Below are positions 56,997 to 64,000 of a stretch of DNA of 64,000 nucleotides, piece after piece. The position numbers and the translations under genes were made by a program. Numbering within the stretch: position 1 is the stretch's first letter; the number at the start of each line of letters is the position of its first letter. The notes beneath the pieces are model-generated. The model worked only from the letters and a program-made list of their open reading frames with translations, was not told the origin of the DNA and did no database searches. Source of the DNA: Novosphingobium sp. G106. Its GTDB lineage: Bacteria > Pseudomonadota > Alphaproteobacteria > Sphingomonadales > Sphingomonadaceae. The stretch is from NCBI RefSeq assembly GCF_019075875.1, contig NZ_JAHOOZ010000001.1:1240001-1304000 (forward strand). Direction: 5' to 3'.

Positions 56997-57090
56997 GACA
57001 GGGTGACACAAGTGACACCCTGTCACCCTGAGGGATGACCCTTAAGTCAATGATCTCGCCCAAAAACTTATCGAGGACTGTCGGGTGACA
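56997..57090 (-). promoter_or_regulatory. GTGACA repeat cluster and inverted repeat in the ppdK leader
   Basis: Within about 110 bases upstream of the ppdK ATG, GTGACA occurs at 57003, 57012 and 57085 and its complement TGTCAC at 57021. GACAGGGTG (56997-57005) and CACCCTGTC (57016-57024) form a perfect 9-base inverted repeat with a 10-base centre. The clustering looks like a multi-site operator or mRNA hairpin. Confidence 0.5.
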
Positions 57091-57108
57091 CTGTTATGGT
57101 AGTAAATA

Positions 57109-59301
57109 TTATCCCTCGATCTTCGAGAAATCGGCCACGCCGTGCACGGCATCGCGGAACCGCGCGAGCAGATCGAGGCGTGCGCGTCGTTTATCGGCAT
57201 CGGCATCGTTCACCGTGACACTATCAAAGAACGCATCGATCGGCGCGCGCAAAGTCGCCAGCGCGGCCATGGCTCCGGCGAAATCCTCGGCTGCAACCGC
57301 GGTGGCGGCCGTCGGACCGGCCGAAGCGAGCGCGTCGATCAGCGCCTTTTCCGCCGGTTCGGGCGTGTAGGAAAGCTCTTTCGCGTGCCGCTCGGCCATC
57401 TTGGCGGCGATGACGTCCTTGTTGTCTTCGATTGCCGAACCGGGGTCTTCATCGCCCGTCGCCGGAATCTCGCCCTCGATGCCCTGCCAGTCCTCCTTCT
57501 TGAGGATATTGGCGGCGCGCTTGTAGCCGGCGAGCAGGTTGGTGCCGTCCGCGGTCGCGACGAAGGCCTGGAGCGCATGGACGCGCGCGAGAAGGCGGAC
57601 GAGGATATGGTCATCGCCCAGCGCAAATACAGCATCGATCAAATCGTGCCGAACGCCGGACTCACGCTGTTGAACCTTCAGCCTGTCTTCGAAGAATTTC
57701 GGAAGATTCTCGGAGACTAGCCCGATCGCGTGCTTGTGCTTGTCGAGCTCAGCTTCGGGGTAACCATCATAGCAGATCTGTTTGGTAAACTGGCACACTG
57801 CCTCATGGATGCCGACGATAAGCGACAGGCGGATGCCATTTCTCGTTAGTAGTTCCAGAATCCCAAGAGCAGCCCGTCGCAACGCAAACGGATCGCGAGA
57901 ACCTGTTGGCCGCTCATCAATAAGGAAGAAGCCAACCAAGGTATCCAGCTTGTCTGCCAAACTCACCGCTACCGTCAGTGGTGCGGTCGGCACGTCATCG
58001 CCCTGCCCAACCGGCTTGTAGTGATCGCGGATCGCGTCAGCGACGGCATCCGGCAATCCCTCGGCCCGGGCATAGTAGCCACCCATCAGGCCTTGCAATT
58101 CGGGGAACTCGCCGACCATCTCGGTGACGAGGTCGGCCTTGGCGAGGCGCGCGGCCTGTTCGGCCTGGTTCGCGTCGGCGCCCTTGACGATGCCCTCTTT
58201 GACCAGCCAGCGCGCGAGCTTTGCGACGCGCTCGACCTTGTCGGCAACGGTGCCCAGCTTCTCGTGAAAGGTGATCCGCTTGAGGCCTTCGGCGTGCTGT
58301 TCGAGCGTCTTCTTGCGGTCCTGCTCCCAGAAGAAGCGGGCATCGCTGAGGCGTGCCGCGAGCACCTTGCGGTTGCCGTCGACGATCGCTGCGCCGCCGT
58401 CGGTCGCCTCGATGTTGGCGGTGCAGACGAAGGCGTTGGCGAGCTTGCCGGCCTGCTCGCAGACAAAATATTTCTGGTTCGTGCGGGCTGTTAGCTGGAT
58501 GACCTCGGGCGGAACCTCAAGGAATGCCTCGTCGAAGCGGCCGAGCAGCGGCACCGGCCATTCGGTGAGGCCGGCGTTCTCGATGACCAGCCCCTCGTCC
58601 TCGACCAGGTCCAGGCCGGCGGCGCTAGCGGCTTCGGCGGCCTTGGCGCGGATCAGGTCCTGGCGTTCGGCGTGGTCGATGAGGACGTGGCAGGCGCGCA
58701 GCTTGTCCTGGTAGTCGTGCGCGCCGCCGATAGTGATCTCGCCCGGGTGGTGGAAGCGGTGGCCCTTGGTGGCATAGGCCGAGAGCACGCCGCCGACTTC
58801 GCAGGCGACGAGGTCCTCGCCGAGGATCGCGACGATGCCCGACAGCGGGCGCACCCAGCGCAGGCTTTCGGTGCTGATCGAGGCGGCGCCCCAGCGCTGC
58901 GACTTGGGCCAGGGGAAGGCACGGACGATCGCCGGGATCGCTTCGGCGAGCACGTCTGCGGTGGCGCGGCCGGGCTTCTCGGTGACGGCGAAGTACACGC
59001 CGTCGCGCTCGGTCAGCTGGTCCTGGGTCAGGCCTGTCTTGCGCAGGAAGCCTTCGAGCGCCTGCGGCGGTGCGCCGGTCTTGGGGCCCTTGAGTTCCTC
59101 GCTGACCGCCTGGGTGGCGATCGGCAGGCCCTTGGCGATCAGCGACAGGCGGCGCGGGGTCGACCAGACGGTGATTTCGCCAAGCGAGAGGCCGGCGGCC
59201 TGCATCTGCTCGCGGAACAGTTTTTCGAGGGCAGCGCGGGCGCCGGCCTGCATGCGCGCGGGGATTTCTTCGGAGCGCAGTTCGAGGAGGAAGTCGCTCA
59301 T
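57109..59301 (-). CDS. glyS: Glycyl-tRNA synthetase beta subunit
   Basis: Beta subunit of the alpha2beta2 GlyRS. The ATG at 59301 gives 730 aa starting [20 protein letters not shown]. Typical elements are [33 protein letters not shown] (in parts), [38 protein letters not shown] (parts) and [20 protein letters not shown]. It ends with the anticodon-binding DALR-like helices. The ATGA overlap with glyQ shows tight coupling. A frame extension to 59331 lies inside glyQ. Confidence 0.97.
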   Translation of the reverse strand: MSDFLLELRSEEIPARMQAGARAALEKLFREQMQAAGLSLGEITVWSTPRRLSLIAKGLPIATQAVSEELKGPKTGAPPQALEGFLRKTGLTQDQLTERDGVYFAVTEKPGRATADVLAEAIPAIVRAFPWPKSQRWGAASISTESLRWVRPLSGIVAILGEDLVACEVGGVLSAYATKGHRFHHPGEITIGGAHDYQDKLRACHVLIDHAERQDLIRAKAAEAASAAGLDLVEDEGLVIENAGLTEWPVPLLGRFDEAFLEVPPEVIQLTARTNQKYFVCEQAGKLANAFVCTANIEATDGGAAIVDGNRKVLAARLSDARFFWEQDRKKTLEQHAEGLKRITFHEKLGTVADKVERVAKLARWLVKEGIVKGADANQAEQAARLAKADLVTEMVGEFPELQGLMGGYYARAEGLPDAVADAIRDHYKPVGQGDDVPTAPLTVAVSLADKLDTLVGFFLIDERPTGSRDPFALRRAALGILELLTRNGIRLSLIVGIHEAVCQFTKQICYDGYPEAELDKHKHAIGLVSENLPKFFEDRLKVQQRESGVRHDLIDAVFALGDDHILVRLLARVHALQAFVATADGTNLLAGYKRAANILKKEDWQGIEGEIPATGDEDPGSAIEDNKDVIAAKMAERHAKELSYTPEPAEKALIDALASAGPTAATAVAAEDFAGAMAALATLRAPIDAFFDSVTVNDADADKRRARLDLLARFRDAVHGVADFSKIEG

Positions 59302-60200
59302 ACCGTCCACCCCGGGAACTTCTCGGCCCACTTGGCCTCGTTCTTCTCGATCCAGGCCTGGCAGGAGCCCTTGGCGAGGTCGCGGACGCGGCCGATGTAG
59401 CTGGCGCGTTCCTGGACAGAAATCACGCCGCGCGCCTGGAGCAGGTTGAACAGGTGGCTGGCCTCGATCGCCTGATCATAGGCGGCGAGCGGAACCTTGG
59501 CCTCGATGCAGCGCTGGGCCTCGGCCTCGGCGTGCTGGAAGCCCTTGAAAAGCTGTTCTGTATCAGCGACTTCGAAGTTATACTTCGACTGTTCTCTCTC
59601 ATTTTCGAGGAACACGTCGCCGTAGGTCACGCCGCTGTCGTTGAAGGCCAAGTCATAGACCCAGTCCTTCTGCTGGATGTACATCGCCAGGCGTTCGAGG
59701 CCGTAGGTCAGCTCGCCGGCGACGGGCTTGCAGTCGAAGCCGCCGATCTGCTGGAAGTAGGTGAACTGGGTCACTTCCATGCCGTCGCACCAGACTTCCC
59801 AGCCCAGCCCCCAGGCGCCGAGCGTCGGGCTTTCCCAGTCGTCCTCGACGAAGCGGATGTCGTGCGCCAATGGATCGACGCCGATCGCGGCGAGGCTCTC
59901 GAGGTAGAGCTCCTGCAGGTTCTCGGGGTTCGGCTTCAGGATCACCTGGTACTGGTAGTAGTGCTGGAGCCGGTTGGGGTTCTCGCCATAGCGGCCGTCG
60001 GTCGGCCGGCGCGAGGGCTGGACATAGGCGGCTTTCCACGGCTCCGGGCCGAGCGCGCGCAGGGTCGTTGCCGGGTGGAAGGTGCCGGCGCCCATGCGCA
60101 TGTCGTAGGGCTGGAGAATCAGGCAGCCCTGCGCGCTCCAGAAGGCGTGGAGCCGCAGGATCATCTCCTGGAAGCTGAGCGGTTTTGGGCTCGCAGACAT
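59298..60200 (-). CDS. glyQ: Glycyl-tRNA synthetase alpha subunit
   Basis: Catalytic subunit of GlyRS, 300 aa from ATG 60200 ([20 protein letters not shown]). Class II-type motifs include [60 protein letters not shown] (parts) and [14 protein letters not shown]. It is coupled to glyS by ATGA. Confidence 0.98.
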   Translation of the reverse strand: MSASPKPLSFQEMILRLHAFWSAQGCLILQPYDMRMGAGTFHPATTLRALGPEPWKAAYVQPSRRPTDGRYGENPNRLQHYYQYQVILKPNPENLQELYLESLAAIGVDPLAHDIRFVEDDWESPTLGAWGLGWEVWCDGMEVTQFTYFQQIGGFDCKPVAGELTYGLERLAMYIQQKDWVYDLAFNDSGVTYGDVFLENEREQSKYNFEVADTEQLFKGFQHAEAEAQRCIEAKVPLAAYDQAIEASHLFNLLQARGVISVQERASYIGRVRDLAKGSCQAWIEKNEAKWAEKFPGWTV

Positions 60201-60291
60201 GGCTCGCGCCTTTGGCCGATGGGGCATGAAGGGTCAACAGGGGACGGGTTTTTCCGGGCCATTCATCGACGGGTGACCAATCGCCCCCTAT

Positions 60292-61239
60292 ATGAGCCGA
60301 ATGATGCGTCTTCTCCGCCGGATCGGCTACCTCCTCCTCGCCCTGGTCTCTTGCCTTTCGGTCACGGCTTCGGCCCAGCAGACCGCGCCACAGCCGCAAT
60401 CGCAGCTCGTCCCGGCCACGCCACCGGTCGCGACCGAAGAGGCCAGGCCGGCGCTGTGGAAGGTCTCGAAAGGCGACACGACGATCTGGCTGTTCGGCAC
60501 GATCCACGCGCTGCCCGCGGGGATCGACTGGTTCCACGGCCCGGTGCGCGACGCTTTCGACGGCTCGCAGGAGCTGGTGACCGAGATCACCGAAGTCGAT
60601 CCGCTCGAAATGCAGCGGCTCGTGCTCGCCCATGCGGCGCTGCCCCAGGGGCAGACGCTGCGCGCCATGCTGTCGCCTGCGGTCAAGAGTGCCTACGAGA
60701 AGCAGCTGACCGACCTCAAGCTGCCGCTGCAGGCGTTCGACGGCTACGAGCCCTGGTATGCCGGCATCGCGCTGTCCACCCTGCCGCTGCTGCGTACGGG
60801 CTATGACGCCCAGCACGGCGTGGAGCAGGTGCTCGATGCCCGCGCCAAGCAGCTCGGCCGGCCGCACGGCGCACTGGAGACCGCCGCCTACCAGATCGGC
60901 CTGTTCGATTCGCTGCCGCTCGATGCGCAGAAGAGCTATTTCGCCGAAGTGGTCGATCAGCTTCCGACGATGACTGACCAGCTCGGCCAGATGGTCGCCG
61001 CCTGGCGCAAGGGCGATGCCGAGGGCCTCGCCAAGCTGATGAACACGGAAGAAGACGATCCGCGGCTGCTCGAGATGCTGCTGGTCAAACGCAACAAGAA
61101 CTGGGCCGAGTGGGTCAAGCAGCGGCTGACCAAGCCGGGCACGGTCTTCGTCGCGGTGGGCGCGGGGCACCTCGCCGGGCAGGGAAGCCTGCAGGAACAG
61201 CTCGCGGCCCAGGGGATTGCCACCCAGCGGGTGCAGTAG
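60292..61239 (+). CDS. TraB/GumN-family protein (first copy)
   Basis: A 315-aa exported protein: signal peptide (LLALVSCLSVTASA then QQ) and the TraB/GumN (PrgY-like) fold. Motifs are TTIWLFGTIHALP (G-x-x-H) near residues 63-75 and the C-terminal FVAVGAGHLAG with its conserved His. The family is related to Tiki-type metalloproteases; bacterial roles are not settled. In-frame ATGs at 60292, 60301 and 60304 are possible. A second, divergent copy follows six bases later. Confidence 0.85.
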   Translation: MSRMMRLLRRIGYLLLALVSCLSVTASAQQTAPQPQSQLVPATPPVATEEARPALWKVSKGDTTIWLFGTIHALPAGIDWFHGPVRDAFDGSQELVTEITEVDPLEMQRLVLAHAALPQGQTLRAMLSPAVKSAYEKQLTDLKLPLQAFDGYEPWYAGIALSTLPLLRTGYDAQHGVEQVLDARAKQLGRPHGALETAAYQIGLFDSLPLDAQKSYFAEVVDQLPTMTDQLGQMVAAWRKGDAEGLAKLMNTEEDDPRLLEMLLVKRNKNWAEWVKQRLTKPGTVFVAVGAGHLAGQGSLQEQLAAQGIATQRVQ

Positions 61240-61245
61240 ACGGCA

Positions 61246-62106
61246 ATGAGGCCTGTCGTTGGTGGACTCGCGATCCTGCTGCTTGCGGCTTGTGCACCCG
61301 AGCCACAGCCTGCGAAACCGGCGCTCTGGCGCGTCGAGGGCGCCCACGGCGAATGGGGCTTCCTGTTCGGCACGATCCATTCGCTGAAACGACCTGCGCT
61401 ATGGCAATCGGGCAAGGTCGGCCCTGCCCTGGCCCAGAGCGACCGGATCGTCGTCGAGGTTGCCAAGCTGTCGGACCAGGCGGCGCTCAGCAAGACCTTC
61501 GCGGCCCTGTCCAAGACCCCCGGCTTGCCGCCGCTGTCGGCGCGGGTCGAGCCGGCGCTGCGGCCGCGCCTCGCCGAAGCGATGCGCAAGGTCGGCGCCA
61601 GCGACAGCAGCTTCACCGACGTCGAGACCTGGGCCGCGGCGCTGTCGCTCGCGCGCGCCGGGCAGAGCGCGGATGACGCCGCCAACGGCATCGACCGTGC
61701 CGTGGAAGCCGCGGCGAAGGGGCGCCCCGTGGTCGAGCTCGAAGGCGCGGTAAGCCAGCTCGGCATCTTCGACCGCTTGCCCGAGAAGGAACAGCGCGAC
61801 TTGCTAGCCGCGGTGCTGCGCGACGAGGGCGCCATCGACAGCGAGAGCGGCGACCTGGCCGAAGCCTGGCGCAAGGGCGACATCGCACTGATCGCGGGCG
61901 AGACGCGCAAGGGCCTGCTCGCCGATCCGGAACTGCACGAGGCGCTCTACACCGCCCGCAACCGCGCCTGGACCGATCGGGTGAGTGCCATGTTGAGCAG
62001 CGGAGAACATCCCTTCGTCGCGGTCGGCACGGCGCATATGGCGGGCGACGAAGGGCTCCCGGCGATGCTGGCGGCGAAGGGCTTCAAGGTGACCCGCGTC
62101 CAATGA
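61246..62106 (+). CDS. TraB/GumN-family lipoprotein (second copy)
   Basis: A 286-aa paralogue of the gene before it. The short lipoprotein-type signal ends LLAACAPEPQP (cysteine near 16), then GFLFGTIHSLKRP and the C-terminal FVAVGTAHMAGDEGLPAML carry the family G-x-x-H and His. Unlike the first copy it appears to be a lipoprotein, so the two probably sit at different places in the envelope. It overlaps the VirJ-like gene as ATGA. Confidence 0.83.
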   Translation: MRPVVGGLAILLLAACAPEPQPAKPALWRVEGAHGEWGFLFGTIHSLKRPALWQSGKVGPALAQSDRIVVEVAKLSDQAALSKTFAALSKTPGLPPLSARVEPALRPRLAEAMRKVGASDSSFTDVETWAAALSLARAGQSADDAANGIDRAVEAAAKGRPVVELEGAVSQLGIFDRLPEKEQRDLLAAVLRDEGAIDSESGDLAEAWRKGDIALIAGETRKGLLADPELHEALYTARNRAWTDRVSAMLSSGEHPFVAVGTAHMAGDEGLPAMLAAKGFKVTRVQ

Positions 62107-62837
62107 GCGGGCGTTTCCGGCGGACGAAGCGAACGCTCACCGGTCTGATAGCCGGCATCGCGGTGACGCTTCTCGCCGTCTTCGCCGTCGGCGGCTATTT
62201 CAGTCGCGAGGCCTATGTCTTCGAACCGGCCACGGGCGGTCGGTCGGATGGATTGGTGGCGGTGTTCTGGTCGGGCGACATGGGCACGGCGGTCGGCCTG
62301 GGGAGCACGGTCATCGAGCGGCTGCGCGCGGATGGCATTCCCGTGCTTACGGTCAGGTCTCCCGTGCTGTTCGCCCGGGCGCGCGATGCCGGTTTTGCCG
62401 ACCGTGTCATGACCCTTGCGCTTCGCCGCGCGCTCGCCGAGGCTGGCGCGCAGCGAATTGCGGTCGTCGGCAGTTCCTTCGGCTCCGACATGGTGGTCGC
62501 CAGCCTTGGCCACGTGCCGCCCGATCTGCGCGCGCGGATATCTGCTGTCGCCGTCGTCGGCGCGGGCAAGGACATCTATTTCCACGCCAATCCCAGCGGC
62601 TTTTTCTACAGCGGGCCGAGTGCAGTCGATCCTGCCGTGGCGGTTCCGCTGCTCAAGGGCCTGCCGGTTACCTGCATCTACGGCTCGGCCGACGACGAGA
62701 CGCTTTGCCCGGAACCGGAGATGGCCGGGGCGCGGCAAGTACGCATTAAGGCCGGCCACGCGATGCTGTGGAGCCACGACCTGGTGGCCGACAAAGTGCT
62801 GGAGGCCCTGCGGCAGCCCCCGCAGCCGCTGCACTAG
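62103..62837 (+). CDS. AcvB/VirJ-family alpha/beta hydrolase
   Basis: A 244-aa periplasmic protein with an N-terminal anchor (LIAGIAVTLLAVFAVGGYF). The AcvB/VirJ fold shows LVAVFWSGDMG, the nucleophile in VVGSSFGSDMVVASL, an acid in IYGSADDETLCP and a His in KAGHAMLWSHD. In Agrobacterium AcvB hydrolyses lysyl-phosphatidylglycerol and influences virulence and acid tolerance. Conservation of the triad suggests activity here. It is coupled (ATGA) to the second GumN gene. Confidence 0.8.
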   Translation: MSGRFRRTKRTLTGLIAGIAVTLLAVFAVGGYFSREAYVFEPATGGRSDGLVAVFWSGDMGTAVGLGSTVIERLRADGIPVLTVRSPVLFARARDAGFADRVMTLALRRALAEAGAQRIAVVGSSFGSDMVVASLGHVPPDLRARISAVAVVGAGKDIYFHANPSGFFYSGPSAVDPAVAVPLLKGLPVTCIYGSADDETLCPEPEMAGARQVRIKAGHAMLWSHDLVADKVLEALRQPPQPLH

Positions 62838-62947
62838 GCTTGCTTTTCCGGGCCATTGCCGCTAACGGCGCCCGCTTCCCGTCATGGTCATCCCTGGAGG
62901 CGTGACGGAGAAGATGTGCAATCCAGTGTTTTCGAAAGGCAAGTATT

Positions 62948-63559
62948 ATGAGCGATACGCTTAACCTGCCGGCAGAGACGCGCGAACGGGCTGGCAAGGG
63001 AGCCTCCCGTGATCTGCGTCGTTCTGGCCGTGTCCCCGCCGTCGTCTATGGCGGCAACGAAGAGCCGCTGACCATCCACGTCGAAGAGAAGGAACTGCGC
63101 CGCCAGCTCGGCACCGGTCACTTCTTCAACTCGATCGTCGAGGTCGAGGTCGGTGGCAAGAAGCTGCGGACACTGCCCAAGGACGTCGCGTTCCACCCGG
63201 TCTCCGACCGCCCGCTGCATGTCGACTTCCTGCGCCTGTCGAAGGATTCCAAGGTTCACGTCAACGTGCCCGTGGTGTTCATCAACGAAGAGAAGTCGCC
63301 CGGCCTCAAGAAGGGCGCCGTGCTCAACATCGTGCACCACAGCCTCGATTTGATCTGCGACGCGGACAAGATCCCCGACGAGATCAGCATCGACGTTTCC
63401 GGTCTCGAGATCGGCGATTCGATCCATATCGGCAACATCACTCTGCCCGCCGGCACCGCCGACGGTAGCCATGAGCAGGATCTCACGATCGCCACGATCG
63501 TTGCCCCCTCGGCGCTGAAGAGCGACGAAGGCGACAACGAGACGCCGGCCGAGGCGTAA
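62948..63559 (+). CDS. rplY: 50S ribosomal protein L25/general stress protein Ctc
   Basis: 5S-rRNA-binding ribosomal protein of the longer two-domain (TL5/Ctc) form, 203 aa. The N-domain shows [36 protein letters not shown] and [20 protein letters not shown]. The C-domain has [18 protein letters not shown] and [19 protein letters not shown]. It precedes pth, the normal alphaproteobacterial order. AAAGG lies nine bases before the ATG. Confidence 0.97.
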   Translation: MSDTLNLPAETRERAGKGASRDLRRSGRVPAVVYGGNEEPLTIHVEEKELRRQLGTGHFFNSIVEVEVGGKKLRTLPKDVAFHPVSDRPLHVDFLRLSKDSKVHVNVPVVFINEEKSPGLKKGAVLNIVHHSLDLICDADKIPDEISIDVSGLEIGDSIHIGNITLPAGTADGSHEQDLTIATIVAPSALKSDEGDNETPAEA

Positions 63560-63567
63560 AGACAGTG

Positions 63568-63595
63568 CGTCGTCCCGGTGCGAGCCGGGACGACG
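63568..63595. repeat. Perfect 11-bp stem-loop between rplY and pth
   Basis: CGTCGTCCCGG and CCGGGACGACG are perfectly complementary around the loop TGCGAG. No T-run follows, so it is not a typical intrinsic terminator. It may be a dispersed palindrome or an mRNA stabiliser between two co-oriented genes. Confidence 0.6.
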
Positions 63596-63624
63596 ATACT
63601 TCGCTGCGACACTGAGGAAATCCG

Positions 63625-64000
63625 ATGCAGCTCTGGGTCGGCCTCGGCAATCCCGGTCCGCAATATGCGATGAACCGGCACAACGTCGGCTTCATGACGA
63701 CCGACACCATCGCCGAAGTCCACGATTTCGGCCCGGTCCAGAAGAAGTTCCTGGGCTGGCTGCAGGAAGGCCGCATCGGCGGCCAGAAGATCCTCCTGCT
63801 CAAACCCGCGACATTCATGAACGAAAGCGGCCGTTCGGTCGGCGAGGCGCTGCGCTTCTACAAGCTCGGCACCGATGCGCTGACCGTGTTCCACGACGAG
63901 CTCGATCTCGCTCCGTTCAAGGTCAAGGTGAAGCAGGGCGGCGGCACTGCCGGGCACAACGGCCTGCGCTCGATCGACCAGCATCTCGGCCCTGATTTTC
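63625..64000 (+). CDS. pth: Peptidyl-tRNA hydrolase (truncated by the window end)
   Basis: Releases peptides from prematurely dissociated peptidyl-tRNA. The ATG at 63625 follows GAGGAAATCCG. Visible parts are LWVGLGNPGPQYAMNRHNVG with the catalytic His near residue 19, KPATFMNESGRSVGEALRFY, VFHDELDLAPFKVKVKQGGG and AGHNGLRSIDQHLG. About 125 residues lie inside the window; the C-terminus is beyond base 64000. Confidence 0.97.
   Translation, partial: MQLWVGLGNPGPQYAMNRHNVGFMTTDTIAEVHDFGPVQKKFLGWLQEGRIGGQKILLLKPATFMNESGRSVGEALRFYKLGTDALTVFHDELDLAPFKVKVKQGGGTAGHNGLRSIDQHLGPDF

Overview
This is a GC-rich chromosomal window whose gene content and gene order point to a sphingomonad (Alphaproteobacteria, Sphingomonadales; Novosphingobium/Sphingomonas/Sphingobium-like). 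The signs are an archaeal-type ProRS, a split glyQ/glyS glycyl-tRNA synthetase, a PHA regulator phaR, the rsmI-yraN-gshB block divergent from an lppC-type lipoprotein gene, a permissive CcrM-like GANTC context, and the 17-base REP unit CCTTCGACAAGCTCAGG. No prophage, IS element, CRISPR array, rRNA or tRNA gene was seen. The window is mostly housekeeping core with a few accessory stretches.

Layout. 1-7.4 kb (minus strand): proS (apparent frameshift), phaR, alr, an MHS-type transporter, a NifU/IscU-like scaffold, cvpA and radA, with an alphaproteobacterial LexA-type box just upstream of radA. 7.4-14.2 kb: a luciferase-like flavin oxidoreductase behind a perfect palindrome, an acyltransferase-3, a PPOX flavoprotein, a large patatin-like lipase, and a divergent membrane-protein/LysR pair with a Shine-Dalgarno-masking hairpin. 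14.2-21.9 kb: the heat-shock set dnaJ-dnaK and hrcA-grpE, separated by a PCu(A)C copper chaperone, a zincin-like HEMTH protein that appears to start at CTG, an SDR and a glycine-zipper lipoprotein. 21.9-33.4 kb: rph-rdgB, a CAP-domain protein, hemW-xerC, dedA/gshB/yraN/rsmI, an LppC-type lipoprotein, parE and a serine hydrolase.

33.4-42.7 kb is more accessory: DUF1772, DUF4349, GT87, VOC, then a MoxR ATPase and a CoxE/VWA protein split by a B3-type metallo-beta-lactamase, a GFA protein and a GST, then a DODA-type dioxygenase. 42.7-49.7 kb: NamZ/DUF1343, a DOMON-like protein and GIY-YIG (minus) with REP units; tyrS, PilZ, MFS exporter, cysK and dienelactone hydrolase (plus). 49.8-57.1 kb: a calcium-repeat protein, acyl-CoA dehydrogenase (apparent homopolymer frameshift), hisI, a gene-free 340-base stretch that folds into several stem-loops and ends in a strong plus-strand terminator (best novel-RNA candidate), comF, a methyltransferase and ppdK with a repeated GTGACA leader. 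57.1-64 kb: glyQS, two tandem TraB/GumN proteins translationally coupled to an AcvB/VirJ-type hydrolase, rplY and a truncated pth.

The main themes are protein quality control (DnaK/DnaJ/GrpE/HrcA), translation (proS, tyrS, glyQS, rplY, pth, rsmI), DNA repair and topology (radA, xerC, parE, comF), glutathione and thiol metabolism (gshB, GST, GFA, cysK) and cell-envelope turnover (alr, LppC, NamZ, VirJ). Two core genes (proS, acyl-CoA dehydrogenase), and possibly the GT87 gene, carry single-base frame breaks. These are more likely residual sequencing errors than real inactivation.
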